From contig JANXBW010000016.1 in NCBI GenBank assembly GCA_025060325.1, positions 46,839 to 110,838 on the forward strand: a DNA stretch of 64,000 nt. The letters are read 5' to 3'. Below, piece after piece: positions 56,863-64,000 of this stretch; the first letter of the stretch is position 1; each line of letters opens with the position of its first letter. The notes under the pieces were generated by a model, which saw only the letters and a list, made by a program, of their open reading frames with translations, did not search any database and was not told where the DNA came from. The position numbers and the translations under genes were made by a program. The stretch is from Thermoguttaceae bacterium (GTDB lineage Bacteria > Planctomycetota > Planctomycetia > Pirellulales > Thermoguttaceae).

Positions 56863-58312
56863 CGAACCGTGGGTCCCGGTTCTTTACTCCGACGCTCATC
56901 CTGGAGTTGTTCGCCGCGTGGGCTTACGCCAGTTGTTCGACGATGCCCACGAAATCCGCGACTTGGCCCTACCTCCGCTGGAGCGCGTGGCTGTCATGCG
57001 GCTTTTGATCTGCATAACCCAAGCTGCACTTCGCGGCCCCCAGGATGAAAGCGCTTGGGCTACTTGTTTGCCGGATATTGTGCCCAAAGTGAAAGCCTAC
57101 CTTCAGAGCCACCACGACTGTTTTGACCTTTTCGGTCAGCGACCTTTCCTTCAGGTAGCAGCGCTTCAGCCCACCGCCGGCAAGACAGATGAGGACCTTG
57201 CACCGCTTGATAAACTCAATTTTGCTTGGGCCTCCGGCAACGCCCACACCCTTTTCGATCATGCAGCGCTTGGGGGCAGGCGGGAAATCTCCACACCCGA
57301 GCTTGCACTTTTCCTTCTTACCTTTCAGTGCTTTCACCCCGGGGGGTTGTTAGGGTTTGCCCTGTGGGACGGCAAGCAGACGGTTCGGAGTACCTCACAA
57401 GCCCCTTGCATCGAAGGCTCTCCGCTCCTGGCGCTTTTAATTGGCGACACCCTTCTTCAAACAATCCACTGGAACCTCATCCCTCAGTCGCGACTGGAAT
57501 ATCAACCGCTGGGCAAACCGATTTGGGAATTCCCCGCTCCGCCGTTCCCGGACTCCGAGGAAGCCAGCCAAGTGACCAACTCTTATCTTGGCCGGCTTGT
57601 CCCTCTTGCCCGGGCCATCAAACTTCTACCTGATAGCTCCCGATGTCTCCTTACCAAGGGGCTGGAATACCCCAAATTTCCCGCCTCCCGGGAGCCAATG
57701 GCCACCGTCGTCCTTCGCAGTGATGGCAAGACACTCGGTTATCTCGGTGTCTCCCCCGACAAGCATCCTTGGCGAGATCTCCACTCCGTTCTTTTGCTCG
57801 GCAAAATCCAGGAACTAGGCGGTCCCCTTTGCCTCCATAATCTCTTGTCGGCCCTGTCGGAGGATCGCACCGTTGACCTGTGGGTCGGCGGAATGACCGC
57901 TGATCAGGCCAAAATTATCGATGCCCGCGAATGGCTGTTTTCCTTCCGAACCAACATCTTGACCGAATCCGCTTTGGCCATCTATCGGGAGGGGGTGGAA
58001 TTTGCCAACAAGCAGGAAGAGGCCCTCCGCGCAGCAGTTCGCTACTACTGCAACCAGCTTGCCCTCGAATCGCGCTCGCTCACTTCCAAGGCGAGCCCGC
58101 TTTATTGGTCGCTGCTTGATGGTTACTATCCGGAGCTTATCAACATCGCACAAAGCTCGGCCACCTTAGATAGCTGGGAACGCCGCTGCCGCTCTGTAGC
58201 CAGGGAGGTCTACGCCAGCACCTGCCCGGCACAGACACCGCGCCAGATTCAGGCATTTGTCAAAGCTCAAGCTCTGGTATTCGCCACTCAGAAGAAAGGA
58301 GCTGCTGCATGA
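56840..58312 (+). CDS. cse1: Cse1/CasA, large subunit of Cascade
   Basis: 490 residues. The N-terminus RTFNLIDEPWVPVLYSD is the Cse1/CasA signature (LI..PWIPV). The C-terminal 120 residues form the expected four-helix bundle. Cse1 recognises the PAM and recruits Cas3. The start overlaps cas3 by 23 bp, and its stop overlaps the ATG of cse2 (ATGA). The length is close to the usual 480-560 residues. Confidence 0.93.
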   Translation: MRTFNLIDEPWVPVLYSDAHPGVVRRVGLRQLFDDAHEIRDLALPPLERVAVMRLLICITQAALRGPQDESAWATCLPDIVPKVKAYLQSHHDCFDLFGQRPFLQVAALQPTAGKTDEDLAPLDKLNFAWASGNAHTLFDHAALGGRREISTPELALFLLTFQCFHPGGLLGFALWDGKQTVRSTSQAPCIEGSPLLALLIGDTLLQTIHWNLIPQSRLEYQPLGKPIWEFPAPPFPDSEEASQVTNSYLGRLVPLARAIKLLPDSSRCLLTKGLEYPKFPASREPMATVVLRSDGKTLGYLGVSPDKHPWRDLHSVLLLGKIQELGGPLCLHNLLSALSEDRTVDLWVGGMTADQAKIIDAREWLFSFRTNILTESALAIYREGVEFANKQEEALRAAVRYYCNQLALESRSLTSKASPLYWSLLDGYYPELINIAQSSATLDSWERRCRSVAREVYASTCPAQTPRQIQAFVKAQALVFATQKKGAAA

Positions 58313-58860
58313 CCACAGTGACACTTTCCCCTCGCGTTCAGCGGTTTATCGACTGGCTTCAGTCCAATAAAGAGGATCGGGGAGTGATGGCCAACCTCCG
58401 CCGTGCCCTTAGCGAGGCGACCGAGCATTATGCCTGGCCCCACCTCGCCCACTTCTGTGATTTGGCCAACGACAACGAACGCACGATTTTCGAAACTGTC
58501 GCTGCCTGTTTTGCCTTTCACCCGGAGCTGACCACCGAGGGCAATCTCGGCACCACCCTTCGCCAGATTGCCCTGGCCCAAAGGCCCGCTGAGCAGTCCC
58601 CCAACGAAGCAATCGAGCACTTCGAGCGCCGCTTCAGCCGGCTGATTACTGCCACCACCGTGGACGAATTATGCCAGCAGCTTCGTTCCATCATTCAACT
58701 GGCCAAATCTCAGGCCATACCGGTGAATTACGGCCAGCTGCTTGAGGACCTTTTGAACTGGGAGAGTTCCTGGCAACAAATTCGCGTGGAATGGGCAGCC
58801 GCATACTACGGTCCGCCCGCGGAAACCGAACCGCCCAGCGCCGAGGCCGAACAAGCTTAG
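58309..58860 (+). CDS. cse2: Cse2/CasB, small subunit of Cascade
   Basis: 183 residues, all helical, with RFIDWLQSNKEDRGVMANLRRALS and the typical basic N-terminal helices (shown broken here as RFIDWLQSNKEDRG and MANLRRALS). Cse2 forms the belly dimer that stabilises the R-loop. ATGA overlap with cse1. A 54-bp gap follows, with AAAAGGAG as the ribosome site of the next gene. Confidence 0.9.
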   Translation: MTTVTLSPRVQRFIDWLQSNKEDRGVMANLRRALSEATEHYAWPHLAHFCDLANDNERTIFETVAACFAFHPELTTEGNLGTTLRQIALAQRPAEQSPNEAIEHFERRFSRLITATTVDELCQQLRSIIQLAKSQAIPVNYGQLLEDLLNWESSWQQIRVEWAAAYYGPPAETEPPSAEAEQA

Positions 58861-58914
58861 CCGGCTTCCCACTAACACCCAACCCCATCCGGTAGTCAAA
58901 AGGAGTCACCGCCT

Positions 58915-59580
58915 ATGCCGCTTTACCTTACCCGCATTCGTGTTAGTGTCCTCGAGGCGGCCCAGCGCCGTCTGACAGATCCTTACGCCTGGCACCGTGC
59001 CATTTGGTCCGCCTTCCCCACCGGGGACGGTGCCCCCCGCGATTTTCTTCATCGCGTCGATCGTCGCGGCGGCCACTTTGAGGTGCTCGTTCTTTCCCCC
59101 AAGCCGCCTCAGGTCCAGCCTTGGGGAACCTGGCAGACTAAGGTCATCCCCGAAAAGTTCTTCAACTATCAGCGATACGCCTTTTCCCTCCGCGCCAATC
59201 CCACCCAGATGCGGGTGGTGCGGACCACCGACGGCAAGCGCCGCAAAAATGGCCGGCGCACCGGCATCTACCAGCCGGCCGAGCTTCGCCGCTGGATCAC
59301 ACGCAAGCTACAAGAGGCTGGCTGCCAGCTGGAGCAATTTGCCTTTGATCCTCCGCTTCGCGAGCACTTCTATCGCAAAGGCCGACGCGGGACACACCTG
59401 CGGGTCGACTTTCGCGGCATCCTCCGCGTGATAGATCACCAGCTGTTCATGCAAGCCGTCCGCACCGGCATCGGACGGGCACGCGCCTTCGGATTCGGCA
59501 TGCTTCTTTTGCAACCCTTGCCCATGCCGGCGCCGGTCGCCCCAGTAGAGGAACCGGTCTTGGCGGCCCAAGCCCGATAA
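58915..59580 (+). CDS. cas6e: Cas6e/CasE, crRNA-processing endoribonuclease
   Basis: 221 residues. The opening LYLTRIRVS and the active-site region DPYAWHRAIWSAFP place H27 where E. coli CasE has its catalytic H20. RDFLHRVDRR follows, and a glycine-rich GRARAFGFGMLLLQP loop ends the second RRM-like domain. It cleaves CRISPR transcripts at the base of the repeat hairpin. It is placed before cas7e; in the E. coli-type order it comes after cas5e. It is flanked by small gaps (54 and 84 bp) with clear ribosome sites. The repeat hairpins it should cut are at 63865-64000; the hairpin at 61756-61773 is another possible substrate. Confidence 0.94.
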   Translation: MPLYLTRIRVSVLEAAQRRLTDPYAWHRAIWSAFPTGDGAPRDFLHRVDRRGGHFEVLVLSPKPPQVQPWGTWQTKVIPEKFFNYQRYAFSLRANPTQMRVVRTTDGKRRKNGRRTGIYQPAELRRWITRKLQEAGCQLEQFAFDPPLREHFYRKGRRGTHLRVDFRGILRVIDHQLFMQAVRTGIGRARAFGFGMLLLQPLPMPAPVAPVEEPVLAAQAR

Positions 59581-59664
59581 CTTCCCAAAGTTTAACTCAA
59601 CCCTCAAACACGGTCTTTTGGTCAACAGTAGGATGGTCCTTCACAATCCAAAGGAGATGTCACG

Positions 59665-60831
59665 ATGAGACTTATTGAACTGCACATCCTTCAGTCTTTC
59701 CCCGTCACTTGCCTTAATCGCGATGACGTCGGCGCCCCAAAGTCCGCCTTTTTTGGCGGCGTACTTCGGGCCCGAGTCAGTAGCCAGTGCTGGAAGCGGG
59801 CTATTCGGCTCCTTTGCCACCAGATCGCCGAAGCTCGAAACGTCCCCCGCTTCCAAGGAATTCGCACTCGCGATGTCGGCACTAAGCTGCGGGCAATCCT
59901 CCAGACCCGTCTGACCGACCCGATTCAAGTCGAGCGTGTTGCCCACGTGCTAGCTGACCAAATCGGCCGCGCCGCTGCCGAGGGGGATGCCCGCACCAAA
60001 GTCCTCCTTTTCTTCTCGCCCAAGCAGCTTCAGGCAGTTGTTGACCAAGTCTGCGCCACCATCGACCTCCAACAACTTGTCTCCCAAGAGCTAGTCCCCG
60101 CAAAGGGCCGGGGCAAAAAGGACGATCCCCAGGCCGCTCTCCAAGATGCCGTCAAAAAGGCTCTCAAAGCCCTTAAAACACCCCCAGAGGACGCCGCTGA
60201 CATCGCTATTTTCGGCCGCATGGTCGCCAGCGACCCCGAACTGACGCTCGAGGGTGCCGGCCTCTTTAGCCACGCTCTGTCCACCCACGAGGTCGCTAAC
60301 GACATCGATTTCTTCTCTGCCGTTGACGACCTTCGGCCCGAGGAGGAAGCAGGCGCCGGCCACATCGGCACGCTCGAGTTCAATACCGCCTGTTACTATC
60401 GTTACGTCGGGCTGAACTGGGACTTGCTTTCCGACCGCAATCACCTCGGCCCCCTTACTCCCGCCGATCGGAAGGCCATCCTCGATGTCTTCCTCCGGGC
60501 CGCCCTCTTGGCCGTCCCTCAAGCCCGCAAGAATTCCATGTTCGGCTTCACTCCGCCCGGGGCAATCCTCGGCCTCGTTCGCGACGGGCAACCCCTTTCT
60601 TTAGCCAATGCCTTCGAGGTCCCCGTTCGCTCCCAGAACGGCTATCTTGCCCGGTCCCGGGAGCGACTCGAAGAGCACTACGCCGTCCTCAAACAGGTCT
60701 TCGACCTCGCTCCCATCCGCGAGCTGTGGCTGATCCTCGACGGCGGACAAACCGAGCCGAAAGTGGGCAAGCGCGTAGAAAACCTCGATGCTTTTATCAA
60801 CAGCCTTTTGGAGGGACTCCCCAATGAATGA
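59665..60831 (+). CDS. cas7: Cas7e/CasC, Cascade backbone
   Basis: 388 residues. The opening LIELHILQSFPVTCLNRDD and the following GGVLRARVSSQCWKRAIR match the Cas7e/Cse4 family exactly in pattern. Six copies form the helical backbone that binds the crRNA spacer. The family lengths (about 340-390) agree. AAAGGAG lies just upstream of the ATG. It overlaps cas5e by 8 bp at its end. Confidence 0.95.
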   Translation: MRLIELHILQSFPVTCLNRDDVGAPKSAFFGGVLRARVSSQCWKRAIRLLCHQIAEARNVPRFQGIRTRDVGTKLRAILQTRLTDPIQVERVAHVLADQIGRAAAEGDARTKVLLFFSPKQLQAVVDQVCATIDLQQLVSQELVPAKGRGKKDDPQAALQDAVKKALKALKTPPEDAADIAIFGRMVASDPELTLEGAGLFSHALSTHEVANDIDFFSAVDDLRPEEEAGAGHIGTLEFNTACYYRYVGLNWDLLSDRNHLGPLTPADRKAILDVFLRAALLAVPQARKNSMFGFTPPGAILGLVRDGQPLSLANAFEVPVRSQNGYLARSRERLEEHYAVLKQVFDLAPIRELWLILDGGQTEPKVGKRVENLDAFINSLLEGLPNE

Positions 60832-61606
60832 AAATACTTCCCCGCACCTCCTGTTAGTCCTCGACGGCCCGATGCAGGCTTGGGGCTACCTGAGCCTCTT
60901 TGACCGACGTAACTGCCTCCACTATCCCACTCGCAGTGCCCTCCTGGGCATGTTCTGTGCCGCAGCCGGCATCGATCGCGCCGATCAGGCAGGACTCCGT
61001 CGCTGGGATCCACTCCGCCTCGAGGTCCACGCCTATCGTAAACTTAGGGCCAGGTTGCGACTGGACCCGACAACAGAAAAACGCACAGTTGGTCGGCCAC
61101 TACGTTACCGCCGCTGGTGGGATTACCATACCGTCGGCGGGGGTTATGACGAAAAAACTCACCGCTTCTTTATCCCCTTTAGCGCCGAGGGCAAACCTCG
61201 CGGCACGGTTGTGACCCACCGCGAGTACCTGGCCGACGCGTGCTTCGTCGTCCTGGTCGCCGCCCCCTCCGAACCTTCCCTGCTTACCGAGCTGTGCGTC
61301 CATCTTTGTCAACCGAGGTGGGGAATTTGGTTCGGCCGGAAATGCTGCCTTCCTGCCTTCCCCGTTTGTCACAAAGTTCATCCTTCCAGGCAGGAGGCCC
61401 TGGCCCATTTGCGCCAGCTGGCAAAGTGGCGACCACTCGACCTGGATCAACCCCTGCGGATCGTCCGCGAAGTCGATCGCTTCGAGGATGGCACCGACAC
61501 CCTCCTCGACGTGCCTGTCGACTTCCAACTGCGAAAATTTGCTCCCCGGCGGGTGTGCGAGGAGATTCCCCCGCCAAATCAGCCACCTTCCGCGGAAGCT
61601 CCCTGA
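60824..61606 (+). CDS. cas5: Cas5e/CasD, Cascade 5'-handle binding subunit
   Basis: 260 residues from the ATG at 60824, which overlaps the cas7e stop by 8 bp (GGAGGG is ten bases upstream). The N-terminal LLVLDGPMQAWGYLSLFDRR, with the PTRSALLGMFCAAAGI segment, is the Cas5e signature. It caps the 5' handle of the crRNA. A Pro/Gln-rich tail ends the protein. After the stop there is a 265-bp gap before cas1 with a repeat-like hairpin. Confidence 0.94.
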   Translation: MNENTSPHLLLVLDGPMQAWGYLSLFDRRNCLHYPTRSALLGMFCAAAGIDRADQAGLRRWDPLRLEVHAYRKLRARLRLDPTTEKRTVGRPLRYRRWWDYHTVGGGYDEKTHRFFIPFSAEGKPRGTVVTHREYLADACFVVLVAAPSEPSLLTELCVHLCQPRWGIWFGRKCCLPAFPVCHKVHPSRQEALAHLRQLAKWRPLDLDQPLRIVREVDRFEDGTDTLLDVPVDFQLRKFAPRRVCEEIPPPNQPPSAEAP

Positions 61607-61645
61607 GCTGCCGCGAAAACACGTGATTGCCTGATCGGGCCCTTA

Positions 61646-61710
61646 GCCAGCGCGGCTTCGCTGGCCCATCGGGCATGTTACCTGTGTCTGCGGCGCTTCC
61701 CCGCGCTGCA
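61646..61710 (+). other. Two GC-rich hairpins in the cas5e-cas1 gap
   Basis: Stem 1 is a perfect 7-bp GCCAGCG/CGCTGGC with a 6-nt loop (61646-61665). Stem 2 is a 7-bp GCGGCGC/GCGCTGC with one G-U pair and a 6-nt loop (61690-61709), extendable by one T-A pair. Neither has a T tract. With the hairpin at 61756-61773 they make the gap look like a folded RNA. Confidence 0.5.
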
Positions 61711-61751
61711 AATCGGCTGCCTCCGACCTTGGTCTTTGGCAATTCGCCCTC

Positions 61752-61779
61752 CCTCTCCCTGCCTCGGCAGGGATTCTCC
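61752..61779 (+). repeat. Solitary degenerate CRISPR-like repeat in the cas locus
   Basis: 28 bases align to the array repeat with 21 matches. Both 7-nt stem arms (TCCCTGC 61756-61762 and GCAGGGA 61767-61773) are identical to the array repeat, while the tetraloop (CTCG against ATGC) and parts of the flanks differ. The 3' flank resembles the crRNA handle only partly (ATTCTCC against ATGTTCC). Cas6e could plausibly cut it. No second copy at one-unit distance is seen. Confidence 0.6.
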
Positions 61780-61871
61780 CTATCCCTGACCGGATCACCC
61801 TCGGTCTTCCTTTCCGGCTTTCGGCATTGTCCTTGAACCCGTAGGTTCTTCCCAAAACTGGAGGAAACCCC

Positions 61872-62705
61872 ATGCCTATTTTCGAAAAGCCAGATCTCGA
61901 ATCCCTACCCCCTGTCCGGCAGCGATGGGTCCCGTTGTACCTAGAGCATGGCCGGCTCGAAGTAGACGATTCCAGCGTCAAGTGGATCGGCGCAGACTAC
62001 ACCGTCCTCCGGATTCCGGTGGCCGCCGTTAGCACCCTTCTGCTTGGTCCTGGCACAACCATTACCCACGCGGCCGTTAAAGCCTGCGCCGAGGCTAATA
62101 CCGCCATCTGCTGGATCGGCGTCGACGGTTTCCATTTTTATGCCACCGGCGTGGTCACCACTCATGACAATGCCAATGCCCGGCTTCAGGCAATGGCTTT
62201 CGCCTCCAAAACCAAGCGGGCCGAAGTTGCCCGCCGCATGTTCGCCCGGCGATTTCCTGGCGTCGACGTCAGCAAAAAGTCCTTAGACGATCTTCGCGGC
62301 ATGGAAGGGCAACGTGTCCGCAACCTTTATGCCGAACTTGGTGCCCGCTACGCCGTCGCCTGGAAAGGTCGCCGCTATGACCCAAACAATTGGGATTTGG
62401 CCGACGACATCAACAAGGCCATCTCCGCCGCCAACGCCGCACTCTATGCCCTGTGCACAAGCGTCATTTGTAGCCTCGGCTTTCTGCCCGCACTCGGCTT
62501 CATCCACAGTGACCACCCTCTGGCTTTCGTCTTCGATATTGCCGACCTCTACAAGCACGAAACTAGCTTCCTTGCCGCCTTTCAAACTCTCGGAGCTAAC
62601 CCCCGGGCGGACGAAAAAGATGTCCTTACCGTCCTGAATTCCCTTATTCAACAAAAACGCATCCTTCAGAGGATTCCCGACGATATTAAGGAGCTACTGG
62701 CATGA
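61872..62705 (+). CDS. cas1: Cas1e integrase
   Basis: 277 residues. Catalytic residues fit E. coli Cas1 (E141, H208, D218, D221) in both identity and spacing: E145 in LRGMEGQRV, H212 in GFIHSDHP, D222 and D225 in FVFDIADLYK. Cas1 joins prespacers to the leader-repeat junction together with Cas2. GGAGG lies seven bases before the ATG. It overlaps cas2 by ATGA. The gene follows the 265-bp gap, so it may have its own expression control. Confidence 0.97.
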   Translation: MPIFEKPDLESLPPVRQRWVPLYLEHGRLEVDDSSVKWIGADYTVLRIPVAAVSTLLLGPGTTITHAAVKACAEANTAICWIGVDGFHFYATGVVTTHDNANARLQAMAFASKTKRAEVARRMFARRFPGVDVSKKSLDDLRGMEGQRVRNLYAELGARYAVAWKGRRYDPNNWDLADDINKAISAANAALYALCTSVICSLGFLPALGFIHSDHPLAFVFDIADLYKHETSFLAAFQTLGANPRADEKDVLTVLNSLIQQKRILQRIPDDIKELLA

Positions 62706-63016
62706 CCGTGCTTATTGCCTCCGACATTCCTCCCGCCGCTCGCGGAATGCTCAAACGCTGGTTCCTCGAACCCAGACCGAACGTCTTTGTAGGCAACTTT
62801 AATCCCCGCGTCGTCACGGAGGTTGTTCAGTACGCCCTCCGGTTGGCACCACAGATGTCGCTGTTGGTACTGAATTCGGCTAATAACAGCCAAGGATTCA
62901 CTATCCAATCGTATGGTCAGCCCGATCGAACTGTCGTCAACATTTGTGGACTACAATTGATCGCTGAAAAGGGGCCCGAAGAATGTCCTCATCCCACCGA
63001 CACTTCCTCCATATGA
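62702..63016 (+). CDS. cas2: Cas2e, adaptation complex subunit
   Basis: 104 residues. MTVLIASDIPPAARGMLKRW, then VFVGNFNPRVVTEVVQ and GFTIQSYGQPDRTVVNICGL, match Cas2e (E. coli: IPPRLRGRLAIWL, VYVGDVSAKIRE, GFEFQTFG). The C-terminal tail (EECPHPTDTSSI) is about ten residues longer than in E. coli. ATGA overlap with cas1. Its end overlaps the downstream exonuclease gene by 34 bp or, if the second ATG is used, by 4 bp (ATGA). Confidence 0.93.
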   Translation: MTVLIASDIPPAARGMLKRWFLEPRPNVFVGNFNPRVVTEVVQYALRLAPQMSLLVLNSANNSQGFTIQSYGQPDRTVVNICGLQLIAEKGPEECPHPTDTSSI

Positions 63017-63816
63017 CCTTCCAAATGCCTGGCGGACTTTCCCCCGCCGGCGAAAAAGCCCTTTGGCAGCGAGGGATCCTCACTTGGACTGATTTCCGCC
63101 TTCACGGACTGAAATTCTTTAGCCCGCCACGCACCCGTCGCCTCCTTCGCGCCATTGCCGCTGCCGAATCCCTCGTCGCTTCCGGTCGCTGGACAAAATA
63201 CCTCAAGTGGACACATCCCGTCTGGCTCTTACGCCTTTACCCTATCGTCGCTCCCGACGCCGTCTTCCTGGATATCGAAACCACGGGGCTTCAACCACAC
63301 CATCCCCCAATCACCGCTGCCACCTTGCACGATCAAAATCTTCAACTATTCGTCCACAAATTGAACCTCCATACTTTGCCTTCGTTCCTCAAGCGTGCTC
63401 GCCTTGTTGTCACCTATCACGGGCGAAAATTCGACCTCCCACGCCTCCGACGTCATCTTAAGCTGCCGATCACTTTCCACCACATAGACCTAGCTCCCAT
63501 TGCACGAGCTTTGGGTCTGGGACCAGGCTTGAAAGCTGCACTCCGGCAACTTGGATGGACTTGGCCCCCACAATTGCCCCAGGCCGGTGCCGAAATTCCT
63601 ACCCTTTGGAACCAGTTCTGTGCCGGATCTCCTCAAGCCCTGCAAACCATCTTGCTGTACAATGCATACGATACGGCTGTGCTTAAATGGTTATGGGTAG
63701 CCATGTACAACAGTTCACTGCGCTACTGGCCCTTGTTCCGACCAATTCCCTTACCGAGACTACCGAATCTGGAAGATTTGGTGCAAAAATGGTGCCAATC
63801 GTGGCTCAGCCCTTGA
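62983..63816 (+). CDS. DEDDy-type RNase H-like exonuclease (YprB-like) linked to cas2
   Basis: 277 residues from the ATG at 62983; 267 if the ATG at 63013, which forms ATGA with the cas2 stop, is used. N-terminal about 80 residues include a helix-hairpin-helix-like GLSPAGEKALWQRGILTWTDF segment (broken: GLSPAGEKALW, RGILTWTDF). The nuclease core has D97 and E99 in VFLDIETTGL, D151 in YHGRKFDLPRL, and Y226-x3-D230 in LLYNAYDT, the four acids plus tyrosine of a DEDDy 3'-5' exonuclease. It resembles the YprB ribonuclease H-like family. Standard I-E loci have no such gene, though some carry a DnaQ domain fused to Cas2. It lies between cas2 and the array, so trimming of prespacer 3' ends is a good guess; RNA processing is the alternative. 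Confidence 0.85.
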   Translation: MSSSHRHFLHMTFQMPGGLSPAGEKALWQRGILTWTDFRLHGLKFFSPPRTRRLLRAIAAAESLVASGRWTKYLKWTHPVWLLRLYPIVAPDAVFLDIETTGLQPHHPPITAATLHDQNLQLFVHKLNLHTLPSFLKRARLVVTYHGRKFDLPRLRRHLKLPITFHHIDLAPIARALGLGPGLKAALRQLGWTWPPQLPQAGAEIPTLWNQFCAGSPQALQTILLYNAYDTAVLKWLWVAMYNSSLRYWPLFRPIPLPRLPNLEDLVQKWCQSWLSP

Positions 63817-63864
63817 ACCCCTACGCCTAGTTGCAAGTCCTCATTCCGGCCACAATATCTTGGG
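63817..63864 (+). promoter_or_regulatory. Very short leader region of the CRISPR array
   Basis: Only 48 bp separate the exonuclease stop from the first repeat. No clear promoter is seen. The array is on the same strand as the cas genes and the repeat orientation fits rightward transcription, so array transcription may depend on the cas operon or on a promoter inside the exonuclease gene. Confidence 0.45.
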
Positions 63865-64000
63865 GTTCTCCCTGCATGCGCAGGGATGTTCCGTTAATTA
63901 GGTTATCCCGCAGTTTATTAATCCAGTTCTCCCTGCATGCGCAGGGATGTTCCTAGGCGGGCTTTGAGCACGCTGCTACGACCGTCGTTCTCCCTGCATG
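63865..64000 (+). CRISPR. Type I-E CRISPR array (first units, continues past the window)
   Basis: Repeats at 63865-63892 and 63926-63953 are identical; a third, cut by the window edge, starts at 63987. The repeat is 28 bp, with a 7-bp stem TCCCTGC/GCAGGGA around an ATGC loop. Spacers 63893-63925 and 63954-63986 are both 33 bp. Cutting by Cas6e after the stem would leave a handle beginning ATGTTCC (or with one more base). Orientation matches E. coli-type repeats, so the leader is on the left. I see no match to either spacer within this window. Confidence 0.97.

Noticed and set aside
61627..61836. 69-codon plus-strand frame in the cas5e-cas1 gap
   Set aside because: No ribosome site, odd composition, and it runs through the three hairpins. 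A structured non-coding interval explains the sequence better, although a tiny toxin cannot be excluded.

Overview
The window is a GC-rich bacterial chromosome segment with long gene-free stretches; by my rough sum about a quarter of it has no supported gene. A secreted VIT/VWA protein, a PEP-CTERM protein, several exported carbohydrate-active proteins, a large modular flagellin and a TRAM/PIN membrane protein together suggest a Planctomycetota member, perhaps a thermophilic Pirellulales-type organism. That assignment is inference from gene content. I saw no rRNA or tRNA gene.

Layout. 1-10.5 kb: the end of a glycerophosphodiester phosphodiesterase gene, an exported peroxiredoxin with a good terminator, a DUF2157/GDYXXLXY membrane protein, a double-ACT protein, a 1.7 kb gene-free region with tandem repeats and an orphan terminator, then a VIT-VWA protein and a GH29-like glycosidase. 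10.5-27 kb, all on the plus strand: a small unknown protein, an Mrp/NBP35 ATPase, HflK and HflC, an exported LamG-like protein, a large GH38-like protein, a MacAB-like efflux set whose adaptor carries EF-hands, and two tandem BON-domain proteins. 27-37 kb, all on the minus strand: RraA-like aldolase, transketolase, UDP-glucose dehydrogenase, a nucleotide-sugar epimerase/reductase and GyrA. 37-54 kb, mixed strands: a LOG-family protein, xylose isomerase, an 890-residue flagellin with its terminator, RNase Z, ScpA, a HIT protein, a PIN-TRAM protein behind a hairpin-rich leader, an acyl-CoA synthetase/GNAT fusion, and a PEP-CTERM protein.

54.3-64 kb: a complete type I-E CRISPR-Cas locus in the order cas3-cse1-cse2-cas6e-cas7e-cas5e-cas1-cas2, followed by a tightly coupled DEDDy-type (YprB-like) exonuclease gene and, 48 bp later, a CRISPR array that runs off the window (28-bp repeat, 33-bp spacers). 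Cas3, Cas1 and Cas6e keep their expected catalytic residues, so the system looks functional.

The two most interesting points are in this locus. First, the stand-alone DEDDy exonuclease sits between cas2 and the array, which suggests a prespacer-trimming role comparable to the DnaQ domain fused to some Cas2 proteins. Second, a solitary repeat-like hairpin in the cas5e-cas1 gap keeps both stem arms of the CRISPR repeat exactly but has a different loop and flanks. It could be a degenerate, possibly regulatory, crRNA-like element.
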